Part shown: positions 23,629 to 35,754 of the stretch, piece by piece
Layout: each line of letters begins with the position of its first letter
Position numbering within the stretch: position 1 is the first letter of the stretch
Assembly: GCA_029891345.1 (NCBI GenBank)
Contig: CM057009.1
Coordinates: 305,909,166-305,973,165 of the forward strand
Source: Dryococelus australis
Taxonomy: Eukaryota; Arthropoda; Insecta; Phasmatodea; Phasmatidae
Reading direction: 5' to 3'
DNA length: 64,000 nucleotides
The notes under the pieces: model-generated
What the model saw: the letters and a program-made list of their open reading frames with translations, nothing else
The model's database searches: none
What the model was told of the DNA's origin: nothing
Made by a program: the position numbers and the translations under genes

Positions 23629-24889
23629 AATGATGAGACATTTTACATATGGAAGAAACGGAAAAAAAAAATTTTGTCTGCGTCATTGCAGAATACACAA
23701 TGGCCAAACAGCTAAACATGTGGTAGAAGAATGGTTGGGTTTTTTACTAACCTGTATTATTTTGGCTTGAATCCAAATATTTCCCCAGAACAGAAAAAAA
23801 AAACACTTAGACTATACTTAATTTTTTTTTTAATGCAGCACACACGCAACGAAAATAAAACTGCTTCCTTAAAACCACTTCATGAAACATACATTGATGT
23901 GGAAAAAAATTATAAGTGAAGCAGGTATACGGGAAGTTCCGTGGGACACTTGGAAAATTTGTGTTTTATCCGTCATGTTAGGGGTATCTTTGTCTATTAT
24001 TCCACATGCACTTTGCTGTAATTTGAGGGAGATTTTTCTAACCTACTGCAAACAGGGAATTACAGTCTCGGCATTCGGTCCGGTGGCCGTATTCACACAC
24101 ACACACACACACACGCACACATGCGGTTGCGCTGTCGGAGCATGACGACATCGCTAGCGTTATTTTCCGCCAAACGATTTTCGCCACTTGAACCATCCGG
24201 CCGTTTCGCTGACCACAACATATCCTTGTAACAAGCAGCAACTGCGAGGCCATCGTCATCTTCTTCCCTTCTTTTCTCACACTGTTCCAACATGCTCTTT
24301 CCTATTTGGGAAAAAACACGTTTGCCACAGAAGCCCCATAGCTAGCGGAAACCATTTCACAGAATACTGAAGTGAGGAGGCCGCCTTCTCCAGCCACACA
24401 CCCTAGTAAAGAGGGCCAGAAAAAAGCCGGAATCCCATTCTCCATTCGGCACCTGGTGACTAATATGTAGACACCCGAAAATTTAGCGGTTTCATCTCGA
24501 GACAAGTTGGAATTCACACACTTGTACGTTCATGTTACTTTTGTAATTGGTCGGCGTGTTGTTTGACTCCTCCTGGAGATAAATAAGCCAATAACAAACA
24601 TGCAATTAATGGTGCGCCCAACCACCGCAATTTACTACCACAACAATCAACCAACAAACAGTTGATATCTGTATGAGAGAATATAAGACTGTGAAGTCTA
24701 GCCTACACGTCATTGAACTCGCGAATTTCTCAGGTCTTTACTAATATCCCATCTGACAGCTTAGGCAGCAGGGAATCTAACCCAGCACTCATTAGTCAAT
24801 TCAAGCAAAATGCCCACTTCCACGCACTCACACAGCCAATCAGAGAATGGTTACGCCCACCTCAAAGGAATAGCATTTCACGTCTGCTA
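23629..24889. other. Non-coding; (CA)n tract
   Basis: Contains a CA repeat at about 24094-24113. The overlapping open frames around it on both strands resemble nothing known. Confidence 0.45.
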
Positions 24890-25126
24890 TAGGCTATTCA
24901 TGGTAAAAGTATGCACTTGTAAGGCCCTGATTACTTTTATTTCCGTATTTATTTTACACTTCAGCCATTTTTTAAAAAGAACTATTGCCTTGCAAGTAAT
25001 AAAAACAGTGTGTAGATTCCACCACATACGGAAGTGAACGTCTAAGGATAAAATAAAATATATTTATTGACTATTATCCCAAATGAGAGAGCTTTCAAAA
25101 GTGATCACTTTACCGTGAATAGCCTA
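24890..25126 (+). mobile_element. Short-form mariner-like MITE, 237 bp
   Basis: Left end TAGGCTATTCATGGTAAAAG matches the reverse complement of the right end (TAGGCTATTCACGGTAAAGT). TA flanks at 24888-24889 and 25127-25128. The interior matches the reverse complement of 57247-57484 (for example ATATATTTATTGACTATTAT and AAAACAGTGTG) but not the 425-bp long form, although the termini are shared. Confidence 0.87.
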
Positions 25127-25344
25127 TACTTTCATATTCTGCTCCTATACGCTGCGCTCCGCCAAATATAAGTGTAACGTCCGGGGACAAATAATAAAAT
25201 AATTTTGATTTGATAAACGAAATGGAACTTATATCTCGCTCGTTTCTGAACCTGCCACCGGATTCTCTTCGTTAAGTTTGTAACGAAAAGCATGGCAATA
25301 ACCTGTTCACGTGCTCTACCGATTTAGGTATTTTCCTCCATCAT

Positions 25345-25607
25345 GGGACCGCGGTGGTGAAATGGTTAGACTACTCACCTTCCACCTACGAAAACCGAAT
25401 TCGATTCCCAGCGGGGTCGCTCCTGGATTTTCGTATGTGTGAAATCTCGTGCCGGACGATGCCGCTGGTAGACAGGTTTTCTCGGGGATATCCCGTTTAC
25501 CCCGCCCTTTCATTCCAGCGCTGCTCCATACTCACCTCACTTCACCAGCGTCGGGACTCAAGACATCGATTTTAAGATCCGTCGAATTCTCTCCCAACCC
25601 CTTCACG
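25345..25607 (+). repeat. Full-length tRNA-derived SINE with target duplication
   Basis: A 263-bp insertion flanked by identical CCTCCATCAT at 25335-25344 and 25608-25617. The head GGGACCGCGGTGGTGAAATG with box B AATTCGATTCCCAGCGGGG is followed by the family body (CGTGCCGGACGATGCCGCTG, TTTTCTCGGGGATATCCCG). Transcribed by RNA polymerase III and mobilised by a LINE in other species. Here it defines the true ends of the family. Confidence 0.95.
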
Positions 25608-25739
25608 CCTCCATCATTTGCTAACGTATTATAATTATGTAACAAGACAACCTACACTAATATGTTAATAAGCGTTCGTAGTTTAAACAAAACAAAAACA
25701 CAATAAGTATTATGATTTGGTATGTTTGTGACAAGGGAA

Positions 25740-26110
25740 TCGGGGATCGGAGCTAGAGCGGGGGGAGCCGCCATCTTGTTACGTCATCCGGCCGTCATCT
25801 TGGATGACCTTGACCTTTTACCCCGACCCGTGTGACCTTTGACCTTCACCTCTACCTTACCCCGTGGACCTTTGACCTAAAAAAACCACTAAAAAAACCT
25901 TTAAAAAATACAAAAATATTCTCAAAAAATTCTAAAAAATTGTGAAAAAAATTCCGAAAAAATATATTGTTAATAATTACAGAAAATTAATTTTAAAATT
26001 TATGACCAGGGTCTTCAGAAATGACACATTTTTTCCAGAAATGCTGAGAGGGATCAGCGAATCAGGGTCAGAATTTTAATTCAGGCCAACATGTAAAAAA
26101 AAAATTTTAC
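25740..26110 (+). mobile_element. Fragment related to the foldback arms
   Basis: Shares with the arms of the 475-4770 element the GAGAGGGATCAGCGA block (26047), the GCCATCTTG and ATCTTGGATGACCTTGACC type sequence, and the long A/T stretch of AAAAAATTCTAAAAAATT words. Only one arm-like segment is present, with no inverted partner nearby. Confidence 0.55.
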
Positions 26111-26555
26111 ATTGGGAGAGAAAACTGCAATCGGATATTATTTCTGTAAATACACTTTATGGGATGATAAAGGAACCACCCTATGGTTAGGTTTAAAATG
26201 TATGAAAACTTATTAGCCAGCATTTTAGGTTACTTAGGGTAGTTTGATTCGATTAGGATACATTGTTGAACTACAATGGGTGGAAGACGCATGCACCGCA
26301 ATGATATCGATAACAAACGCACATGCACTAACCACTGCCAAAGTGGTCCACAGACACACATGTGACAAAATTTCTTTGTTGTTACCTACCAACTTGTGCA
26401 ATTAATATTTTTAGTGTGAAATTCTCCTCTGAATACATAAAAAAACTATTCAGTTTGAATAACTCAGAACCACGCTGCAGAAACTTGACAAACAAACACT
26501 CCTCTGAGAAAAGCATTATCACTGAAGAATTTAGGTTCCTTTCCTCCCTTCCCAA
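26111..26555. other. Non-coding, nothing recognised
   Basis: No coding or repeat signal recognised. The stretch ends in a run of about 14 G at 26556-26569. Confidence 0.4.
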
Positions 26556-26569
26556 GGGGGGGGGGGGGG

Positions 26570-26825
26570 TGTGGACTGCGGTGGGCTAGTGGTAAGATGC
26601 TTGCCTTCCACCAATGTGATCCATGTTGGTTTCCCTGCGAGGTTACTAACAGATTTTCACATACAGGAATTGTGCCAATTGATGCTGCTGGCTGGCATGT
26701 TTTCTCGGGGTTTCCCCCCACCTTTGCATTTTAGAGCTGCTTCATATCTGCCATATTTCACCCTCATTGGCTCTCAATACCTTGGTTGTTAAAACCACCA
26801 AACCTCTCTCAACTCCTCCCGTCAT
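26570..26825 (+). repeat. tRNA-derived SINE, diverged copy
   Basis: Head GTGTGGACTGCGGTGGGCTA, then a family body that is recognisable but more diverged than the others (GTGCCAATTGATGCTGCTGG, TTTTCTCGGGGTTTCCCCC, CTCATTGGCTCTCAATACC). It is preceded directly by a G run. Ends approximate. Confidence 0.8.
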
Positions 26826-26939
26826 AAGATGATGGAGGCAATGGTGGTGTAGCAGCTAGAGTATTTGCTATTTCATGACGCACACTTTTTTTTGCATCCC
26901 ATATACATCCAATACACTTTGGAAAGGACTTGTAAATTA

Positions 26940-29400
26940 TTATTATTTAAAAAAAAAAATTTGTTTTGCAATATGGATATTTGCACACAATTATATTAAT
27001 ATAAAATATATAATATATAAATAATATAATTTACACACTTATTAATTCTAGCAGCTCTACAAACATGCTAAGGACTACATTTGGTTACAGTACAAATGGA
27101 TACAATTCATTTACAGATAGAAATTAAAGTATAAATATATAAAGTCTAAATTATATTGAAACACAAGGTATTACATGAAGTCTCCTTATATCAGTCTTGT
27201 TCTGCGCTATAGAAATTCATCTTTATTTAAGTATTCTTCTACGGAATAGAAGGCCTTATTTAAAAAGTATAATTTAACAGCTCTTTTTAATTTCTGTAAA
27301 CTATTAATTTACTTCCAATGACTGTGAAGGTTATTTATTAATTTTGCCCCAGCATAGTATAATTTCATGTAAATTTTGAGGTTCTGTAGGAGAATAGGTA
27401 AAGGTGATTAGCTTGTCTGGTGTTGTAATGGTGTATATCACTATTTTAATGTTTTCCATGTAAAAAAATAATACTACAGTACATATACATGCATGGAAGA
27501 GTGAGAATTTTGTTATTTATAAATAGCGGCCTAAAATGGCTTATTTTTCCTTATTACTTATTAATCTCACTATATTCTTCTGTAATCTAAAAGCCCAAAA
27601 TATGATTCCATAATTGATTATGGACTAAATATTTGAGAAATAGTATGCAAGTATTGTATTATTATTACAAATATTTCTTAAGGTATGCACCGCAAAACAC
27701 ACTGAACTCAATTTTTTTCAGGCACTATCAATATGCTCATTCCATGTTAAATTACTGTCTACAATGAGCGCTAGAAATGTAGTATTATTTACTGTCTGTA
27801 ACCCATCTTCTTCTATTGTTGTGCATCTTTCATCCTGCATTGTATGTTTATTTCTTTGCATGAAATTCATGAGCACATATTTGTTTACAATTAATAGGTA
27901 TTAATTTATTATACTGGAACCAACTGGACATCTCAGTCACTGTATTTTTCATATTTTCTTTAAGAACAGCGCTATTTGAGCTAGTTACCATAATGTCTTG
28001 TGTCATCCGCAAACATTATAGCTGAGCCGTAAGTTATTTCTCCTGTAAGATCATTAATAAATATTAAGAATAAAATTACCCCCATTATTGATTCCTGTGG
28101 CACTTCTACTCGAGTAGTTCTGGTATTGGACATAACATCTGTAATGTGATTTTTGTCATAATATATTATGGAGGTGTTCTGTTTTCTGTCTTCAATATAT
28201 GATTTAAGCATATAATTGGTTACACCTCTTACTTCACACTGTTCAAGTGTTTGCATTAAAATATTGAGGTCGACACAATCAAAAGCTTTTGAAAGAAATG
28301 CGATTATACCAGTGGAGAATTTTATTTTAAAAATAAGTTAATTTTTTTTTTTTCTCAGTAAAACTGTAAATAGCTTGTTCTGTAGATCTGCCCTCTACAA
28401 AGCCACACTGATGCAATGAGATAACATTGTTTCTTATTAAGAATTGTGTCAGTTTATTTGCTATCAATTTCTCTAAATTTTTTGAAAAGCACGTAAGAAG
28501 AGCAATAGACCTATAGTTATCCATCAATGCCTTGTCACTTTTTTATGTATTGGTACTACTTTTGCATATTTGAGTCTATCAGGTAAAATTCCCTGGGCAA
28601 GACATTCATTGGAAATGTAAGTCAAAGGCAGTTTTATTAAATAAGTACACTTTTTTTTTAGCAGAGTCATAGGTACCACATCTATTCCACAGGTACTTTT
28701 ACTTTTGAAATTTTTAATTATATTTATGATGTATTCTTCACAGACAGGTGTGAGAAACCGCGTGTTAGCATTCCAAGTGATAGGTCTTTGGGGTACATGT
28801 GCAGGATTAATATTTGTAGCTCTGTGTTGATTTTGCAATTTAGTGGGATGTTTGTGAAACAGCCATTAAAACAATTAGATATTTCCTTGCTATTTTCGAT
28901 TTTGATACCATCAACTTTCAAGGAAAGGTTAACATAAGGTTTCAATTAATTATTAATAATGTTCCACATTGCTTTTGTTTTGTTTGAGGAGGAGGCTATT
29001 TTTTCCCCCATTGTATTTCTGCTTTGCTACTCCAAATAACTTGTTATATAATTTTTCGTATTGCTTACAGTATCATTTTTGTTTTTCCCCTGGGTTCTTA
29101 GCATTTGACGCATTTTTTTTAACCTCTGTCCTGAGACTGTCAGACCATTACTAATCCATTTTATTTTAGAGCTACAGCTACATTTTACAGATTTGAATGC
29201 AAAGGCATGATTAATATGACAAACAAATTTATTAATAAAACTGTTCCAGACAATGTTTGGTCCAGTTAATGTATAAATTATGTTTATTCTGGAGAGGTTG
29301 TTTGTGGTGGTTATAGAAAATTTAGTTTGTGGTTGTTTTACAGTGTCCGTGGTTGTTCTGTAAACATCATCCCATTTTTCATTTACAAGTTCGCTTTAAA
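26940..29400 (-). pseudogene. LINE reverse transcriptase, broken, 5'-truncated
   Basis: Non-LTR retrotransposon polymerase on the minus strand. From N to C: linker upstream of the polymerase (29400-28850), then FKSKSTCGIDVVPMTLLKK (28730-28650), LPDRLKYAKVVPIHKK-like text near 28560, DNYRSIALLTCFSKNLEKLI (about 28520-28460), HQCGFVEGRSTEQAIYSF, then VPQESIMGVILFLIFINDL and the catalytic FADDT near 28000-28015. Downstream remnants (RQANHLYLF near 27400) match the usual C-terminal tail of Jockey/CR1-type elements. The FADD pair is intact. Frameshifts near 28530 and 28330 and many stops below 27980 kill the frame. No endonuclease domain was seen, consistent with 5' truncation. Clade assignment (Jockey/CR1 rather than RTE) is tentative. 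Confidence 0.88.
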
Positions 29401-30548
29401 AAATTTTAACATTTTCATCTAAATATCCATGATTCATCATCACTATTAGAATAAGCTTATATCCAATTAGTTGCCCTCAAAATTAGAATTTGAAAAATCA
29501 TTAACAAGAGTGAAATAGAGTTTAAAGAAATTTACGAGATATTTTTCTATTTTGCAGATTGTTTAGTTATAGGAAAATATTGGCTTTATCTAAGTTTTCT
29601 TTATTTTGACTACATTTGGAAAATGATAAAATGTACAAACGTGTCATTTACTGTGATGATTACAGACTACCGTTAAATAGATAACCATCTAAACGTACAA
29701 GTAAACTTTATTTATTTAACTTAACATCTTGTCGACAGCAGATTCATTACCGAGTGAGAAACCAAGAACACAATGAAGGGAATACAAGGATGGAATTGGT
29801 CAAATTGTCTTTATTGAGTAACTCCAGAAATCGCATGAAGTGAGTTTGAGAATCCATGGAAATTGCAAATCATGAAGGCTACATTCAGTAGCTATTAAAA
29901 ATATGAGAACTGATTTGGTTGTAGGCCTATATTCTTGTGTTGATAAATAGCTGATTTCTTGTTTGTCACTGCAACTCTGCTGACTTTGGGAGAAAAAAAT
30001 TTGTACGAGTGGAGTTTCTATATGGTGCAGCTTAGTATTGATTTACGAGATGATTTTCCATTGCTAACAAATGAATTCCATAAACTTCTACGCTGAAATA
30101 GCAAATCAGCATTTAGAAAAAAACGTATCTGCAGTTTTATAAAAGTACCTCTACCGCTAACCTCTTCAGGTTAGACCTTAAATTCACGGCACGTTAGTAC
30201 TCGCAACCGCACTTGAGAAAATTAAACACACTGCAAATTTTTAATTTACAAACTTACGCAGATAAAAATATCCCTATACACACAATAATTGTGCGATATC
30301 TTTCACGAATGTATCCACGGTATATACGAATACACTAAACATTGCAATCGCATGGCCCGGCTCGTAGACATATCATACATTAATATTAGTTTTCGTTGGT
30401 CGCCGAATAAATAAAAAAATAGATTATAGCTTTAAGGCGTGTTTACATTTCACAAACGCAAGAATTACACAAATTTACAGAAAATTCAGAATTAGTGAGT
30501 TCGTATAGCACTCGCAAGGCTGTTCAATTTCAATGTAAACAAAAGTTG

Positions 30549-30608
<60 letters not shown>

Positions 30609-31510
30609 AGCTGCTTCACTTTTAACGCACTCGCAGACCACTTCAATAGCGTATTATATTCGATTTTAGTACGGTTAATGTTTTATCGAAACTGAAAAAC
30701 TCCTATAGTCGTCAAAAAATTATTTCCTGGAATATTTTCAAGGCAAATATACAGCGAATGGGAAGCAGATCAACAAAGCCACTGTATACAACACCTACAT
30801 TTAAATGTAAATAATCGATAACTTGACATATTTAACGGCGAAATTTGTATCTAGTTATCTGATACAAACACATTCATGCTTTATGTATATTATCGTTTAG
30901 GTCAAAAGCGGTTGTATATTAATTGATGTCGATTTTAATACTCATCAAAATACAAGTGAAAGATAGGCCGATACAATGTTTTTGACTACCTGCTGGTAAC
31001 GTGACCTTTTTTTCCCGGAAAACAACCATCTAACTCCGCGCTATAAACTGGATTCACTTTTTAACACTGCACGGTATAAGACGTAGCCACCCCTGGCTAG
31101 ATACAATGCCGTTCCGGGCTAGTTTAGTCCCATATTCTCTTTGAAAGGAACCGTTAAACAAAAGTTCCCAACTTTAACCCAGTGCCGATACCAACTAAGG
31201 TCGTAATGAATTGCTATAGAGTTCCGGCGAACAGCGCTGCACAAAAGAGGCTGCACAGAGAGCTTAGAAGTTATGGCGAAACGAAAATTAATTTTAAAAA
31301 ATACCCCTTAACGACGTCTGCTGCTTCGAGTTTCCAGAAGGGAAATTCGTAAAACAATTTCCCTGTGTTCGGGTTAACTTTAAAGTTACACGTACGCTCT
31401 TGCACAGACATGCGGTATTCCTGTACCAGGTGTTATTTAACATCACAGAAAAATACCGTCAAGTTATTTCTTACGAAAACATAAAAAATAAAACGACATG
31501 ATAAGTATCA
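29401..31510. other. Non-coding; (TC)n tract
   Basis: Contains a CT microsatellite at 30549-30604, which puts a false Ser-Leu repeat in one frame. The rest is AT-rich without recognised features. Confidence 0.5.
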
Positions 31511-31914
31511 CTTTCCCTTAAGGTGATTGGCAAGGAGTTATGCACCCCCATAAATCGAATTTTAGAATTTTTTTGTTCCAATTATTATAAACTGCTTGCG
31601 ATTAAGGAACAAATTGGTGAACGGTGTTTTGTAGAACGCAGGACTTAAGACTCTGAAAACGCTGTTGAAAATGGGTTTTTGCATCCTATTTTGGACGAAA
31701 CTTTGTAACCCTAAGATATACATGATTTTTAAAGGCATCTCATGAATCAGCACTTCTAAACAGGCCATTTTGTTGAAACATTCTCAGGTGAACGTTTTTC
31801 GATAAATCCACTCGTAACTCTCAAAAAATAATGCACGTTAGCTGACATAAATCCATTTTAAATTAGAATATTTGCGGGGACGCACAGCTTCCTCCGTAAT
31901 CACTTAAAGGGAAA
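31511..31914. mobile_element. Inverted-repeat element (MITE), ~404 bp
   Basis: Left end CTTTCCCTTAAGGTGATTGG and the reverse complement of the right end (GTTTCCCTTTAAGTGATTAC) pair, and similarity continues for about 45 bp (AGGAGTTATGCACCCCC against AGGAAGCTGTGCGTCCCC). No open frame of note. Superfamily and target duplication undetermined. Confidence 0.65.
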
Positions 31915-32520
31915 CGTGCACACACTTTTCTGACTTAAATTTTCATGAAGAATAACCTGCCGGAGTTTGTCGGTGCTGTTAAAAAAAAACCGTGTATAAT
32001 ACATCGGATTCCATTAATTCACAATCCAACCTTCATTTTTAGAAATATCCGAGATGTTAATGATGAAGCCTAAGAATTTTGTAGCTATGGAGACAGTATA
32101 TACAGTTGACATTATGTCAGTCAACATTTGCTGTGATTGCACCTACAAGAGAACTGCTGCTAGTTTCGCTGTTATTTATATATGACCTGACAAGATTGCA
32201 GTATCTTTATGACAGTGGTATATTTTCACGAACTATGACCGGAGGCTTACTGGTCACTTAAAACAACTTTACATTATTTGTGCTTGTGAAAAAGAAAAAA
32301 TGTCTTTTATGCGACCCATAAATGTAAAACTCTTCATAACAAGAAGTTACTGATATAACTAACTAGCCTTATTTCCTCAACATGGGTGCAATTAATTATT
32401 ATATAAGTTCTTGAAATCTGAGTTGGTAGATAGGACTTGACTTCTCTTTGAAAGCAGCAACATTAGAAACGTAACCAGAAACTTATGCAACAGCAGTGAG
32501 ACAATTTATTATACACACTT
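31915..32520. other. Non-coding, nothing recognised
   Basis: AT-rich, no coding or repeat signal recognised. Confidence 0.4.
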
Positions 32521-32595
32521 GCCATGCCCAGGACTTGAACCCAGAAGACCGCGTACTATAAGCTAGCGTGCGATCCACTGCATTAAGGAGGTCGG
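32521..32595 (-). repeat. tRNA-like SINE head
   Basis: Minus strand: box-A-like TTAATGCAGTGGATCGCACG and a good box B, GGGTTCAAGTCCTGGGC, about 40 nt apart. The acceptor stem does not pair and the main SINE body does not follow, so it is a different tRNA-derived family or a tRNA pseudogene. Confidence 0.5.
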
Positions 32596-33218
32596 ATTCG
32601 GAGCATGAGCTTAAGGATTTAATCAGTTTAATGTCTCGAATGCTAGGGTTTACTGAACCTAAAATACTTGCAGGGCCTTTATTTTGAAAATAGTTGACTG
32701 AGCCACAAAAAAAAAAAACACGTTAGTTTACGTGGCCTACCGTAGTGCTACTTGTGCGAAGGAGCTTATGCTTTTCTCAATTTAGTACAAATGAGTTTAA
32801 ATGTTCCGGTGTGACATTTCATGGGACTCAGTTGATTCGTCCTCAAGCGATGGCATAAAACATCCATGTGACGATCTTTATAGACGGAGGATAGAAAAGT
32901 AATCTAGTAGTACATACAACTATTGTATTACGCCAATATACAAATTTACCACTTGAGAATCTCAGCGACAGCCTTATAGTTTTTTTTTATCATGTAGATA
33001 TAAAGCCAGCGTATGCTGCATGTCGCCAAGGTATGGTAAATTTCATAACTAATAATTATTGTGAAATACCCGCTTCAGCCATTCTTCACTCTAAAATGTA
33101 TAAGTACATCAGAAGTGTAAATAAAAAACGGAAACTACCTTCGGGCAAGAAATATTTACTAAGGGCACTCACTACCGACTGGCAGATACGAAATTTAAAT
33201 AAGAAATCTCATGTTAAG

Positions 33219-33405
33219 GAAAGATAGGCGTTTCAAACAAAATGTATTACTCACGAATTTTTTAGGAGACGTTCCCTACAACGGAGAAGTTTGCAAGGAA
33301 TTTTTTAAATTCTTGATTTACAAAATTATTGAAAAAATTCGCTCGTGTGGATCGTCTCCTAAAATATCCGTGATGAATTAATTTTGTTAGAAACGTCTGT
33401 CTTTG
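33219..33405. mobile_element. Small hairpin MITE, ~187 bp
   Basis: Left TAGGCGTTTCAAACAAAATG and TTTTTTAGGAGACGTTCC pair with the reverse complement of the right arm (CAGACGTTTCTAACAAAATT and TATTTTAGGAGACGATCC). The arms are about 60-70 bp with a short spacer, so the transcript would fold into a long hairpin. It has no coding potential and no clear target duplication. Confidence 0.75.
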
Positions 33406-33541
33406 AAATTAATGGACTGAATTAAAATCTCCTTCCACATCATGGGATTTCCTATTTAAATATCGCAGCTGTCAGCCAATAGGCAGTGCCCTTAAATGCT
33501 ATTCGTAAGCAGAAACCGCTTGAAAGTACTGAGCAGTTTTG

Positions 33542-33793
33542 AAACGACATGTGTACATAGTAGTGAACATCTGCGCGCTGTTTAAACGACACATGTACAT
33601 AGTAGTGAACATATGCGCGCTGTTTAAACGACATATGTACATAGTAGTGAACATCTGCGCGCTGTTTAAACGACATATGTACATAGTAGTGAACATCTGC
33701 GCGCTGTTTAAACGACATATGTACATAGTAGTGAACATATGCGCGCTGTTTAAACGACATATGTACATAGTAGTGAACATCTGCGCGCTGTTT
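33542..33793. repeat. 42-bp tandem repeat, 6 units
   Basis: Exactly six 42-bp units containing GTACATAGTAGTGAACATCT followed by GCGCGC. Units alternate between ACATCTGCG and ACATATGCG (units 2 and 5 carry ATATG). The length divides by three, so open frames of 90-120 codons appear on both strands. These are artefacts. Confidence 0.96.
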
Positions 33794-34648
33794 AAAGACC
33801 TTCAATACAGGCATCGCAACGCCACGAAGACCGTGTAACTGCCTTTCAATTTCCGGCTAAGTCGCTCTGCTATTTTATTTCGCTCTTGGAGAGAAAATTG
33901 ATTTTGTGAGGCGCACTTTCGATTATTTTCTTTCTGTCAGATCACAGATTTAATAGGTGGTCACCACAAATGTAGTTTCCGTGTGGAAAATCCGTTTTCA
34001 GGTTATTCATTTAGAAAATCAGTAAGTTGACTTTTAGAAAGAGAATAAACTTGTTTGTGTATACCTGTCACTTATGAAAACGAACAAAATATGTTATTGC
34101 ATAAAAAATATTTACACAATTCGCAACACTCCGTTACATGCTTCAAAGCTTTCGGGCAAAGGTTCCAAAAGGGTGTCACGTAATTTAACATGCACAGAAA
34201 TGGCAAACTTCGGCAGTAACTCAGTCATAGTGCTTGTAGTTGTTAACTAACAATTAAAGCGATTATCAATCAATGATAGGTAGATATGAATATTGAGTGG
34301 CTGTAGACGTCATCTCGGGAGGTGTTCTAACTTAATCACATCGGCAAGAAATTGCGTTTCTTAACAGCAGGCGAGTACCGCCTCAAACAAATTTCTGCCA
34401 GTGTTTGGTGCTGTAGTGTTCACAGCTGCCACATGTACAACATGTCACTTTGCAGTCACACGTATGACGAGCAACTGAGAAGTGGTTCAAAACTTGCAAT
34501 AGCACACACACGCGCGCGCATCATGAACTGGAGTGGTTGAGATTTTTACAAAAAAACACCTAGGTTATTGTTACGTTGCAGTGAGCGCACGTGTTTCACA
34601 AATCATCCGCTTCTTTCGTCCTAAGTTAATTTTTTACACATACGTCTA
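33794..34648. other. Non-coding, nothing recognised
   Basis: No gene or repeat recognised apart from a short AC/GC alternating stretch near 34502-34520. Confidence 0.4.
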
Positions 34649-35324
34649 TGGGCTGTTCACGGTAAAACTGAGCACTTTCGAAAGACCTGCTAAATATGTA
34701 CTTATAAACTCAATATGTATTATTCCGGGGGCCACGGTGACTAAGCGGTAAGCCTGCTCGCCTTCCACCAAGGCGATTCGGGTTCTATCCCCGACCGGTT
34801 CAATCCAGATTTTTGCATGTTGGAATCGTGCCTGACAGTGCCATTGGTTGGAGGGTTTTCTCGAGTATCTCCCGTTTTCCCCCACTCCTTCATTACGGCG
34901 CAGCTCCATACTCACCTCGTTTCACTCTCATCGGCTCTCAAGTCCTCGATGTTAGGAGTCGCCCAATTCTCTTCACTCTTCGCTCTGTATTATTCAGCCG
35001 TATGTAAAATTGACCTCATATTTCTGATCACTTAATACGTGCGTCGGTCAAGTGAAACCGAAATTTTTAGAAACGTACATATCTATCCAATTCGCTTATT
35101 CTTACACTTAGATGTATTAAAATAATAGGAAGCAAAATAATCGTCACGAATGTTTACCTGACAATTTTAATCGACGGTAAGATATGGAACTACCTTCCCT
35201 CGTCGTTACGAACTTTACTGGGCGCATGTCAGTCAGTGTAACACATTAAAATAAATGCATGTATGGGCAGTGATATTTTTCAAAGGTTGATTACCAAAGC
35301 GCTCAATAAACCGCGAACAGCTTT
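34649..35324 (-). mobile_element. Long-form mariner-like MITE, inverted, split by a SINE
   Basis: Left end TGGGCTGTTCACGGTAAAAC pairs with the reverse complement of the right end (AAAGCTGTTCGCGGTTTATT), with TA at 34647-34648 and 35325-35326. The interior is the reverse complement of the 14.5 and 54.4 kb copies (CGTGCGTCGGTCAAGTGAAA). Removing the 260-bp nested SINE and one copy of its duplication leaves about 406 bp, close to the 425-bp family length. Confidence 0.9.
34726..34985 (+). repeat. tRNA-derived SINE nested in a MITE, 10-bp duplication
   Basis: Identical TGTATTATTC flanks at 34716-34725 and 34986-34995 bracket 260 bp. It begins GGGGGCCACGGTGACTAAGC, has box B GGTTCTATCCCCGACCGG, then the family body (CGTGCCTGACAGTGCCATTG, TTTTCTCGAGTATCTCCC, CATCGGCTCTCAAG). 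The insertion is younger than the MITE that surrounds it. Confidence 0.95.
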
Positions 35325-35754
35325 TATATTTATAAATAGTGCCTTTTCATCATGCAAGTATTACCGCAACTTGGATAATGCATCAAAAATCAGCGCGATA
35401 ATAAAATTCGCGCGCAATCGATTTCCTTTATCTGCAGTCGGTTTTTTGATAACAAGGTATGCAAACATTATAGTTGAAAATGAGACAGATAAGTGAGGAG
35501 AACATACGGAGCCTAAGTATCTTCGGTCAACGAAAACATGGCCACCATACGGACTACGAGATAGTCTGCCAGTTGTGGCAGAATTTCCATTAATAACATA
35601 TTAATTCAGTTGGACAGACTTTGTTCATCTGGTCGAAATAAAAGTGATGATAGAGCTCAGCGACGTTCTGAAGACTTTTCGGTAATTCATGCAAGGCAGA
35701 AAATTCGAGTAACACTCTGAGACACTTTTAAACAAATCACATTACCATTTGCTT
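35325..35754. other. Non-coding, nothing recognised
   Basis: No recognised feature between the inverted MITE and the repeat that begins near 35755. Confidence 0.4.
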
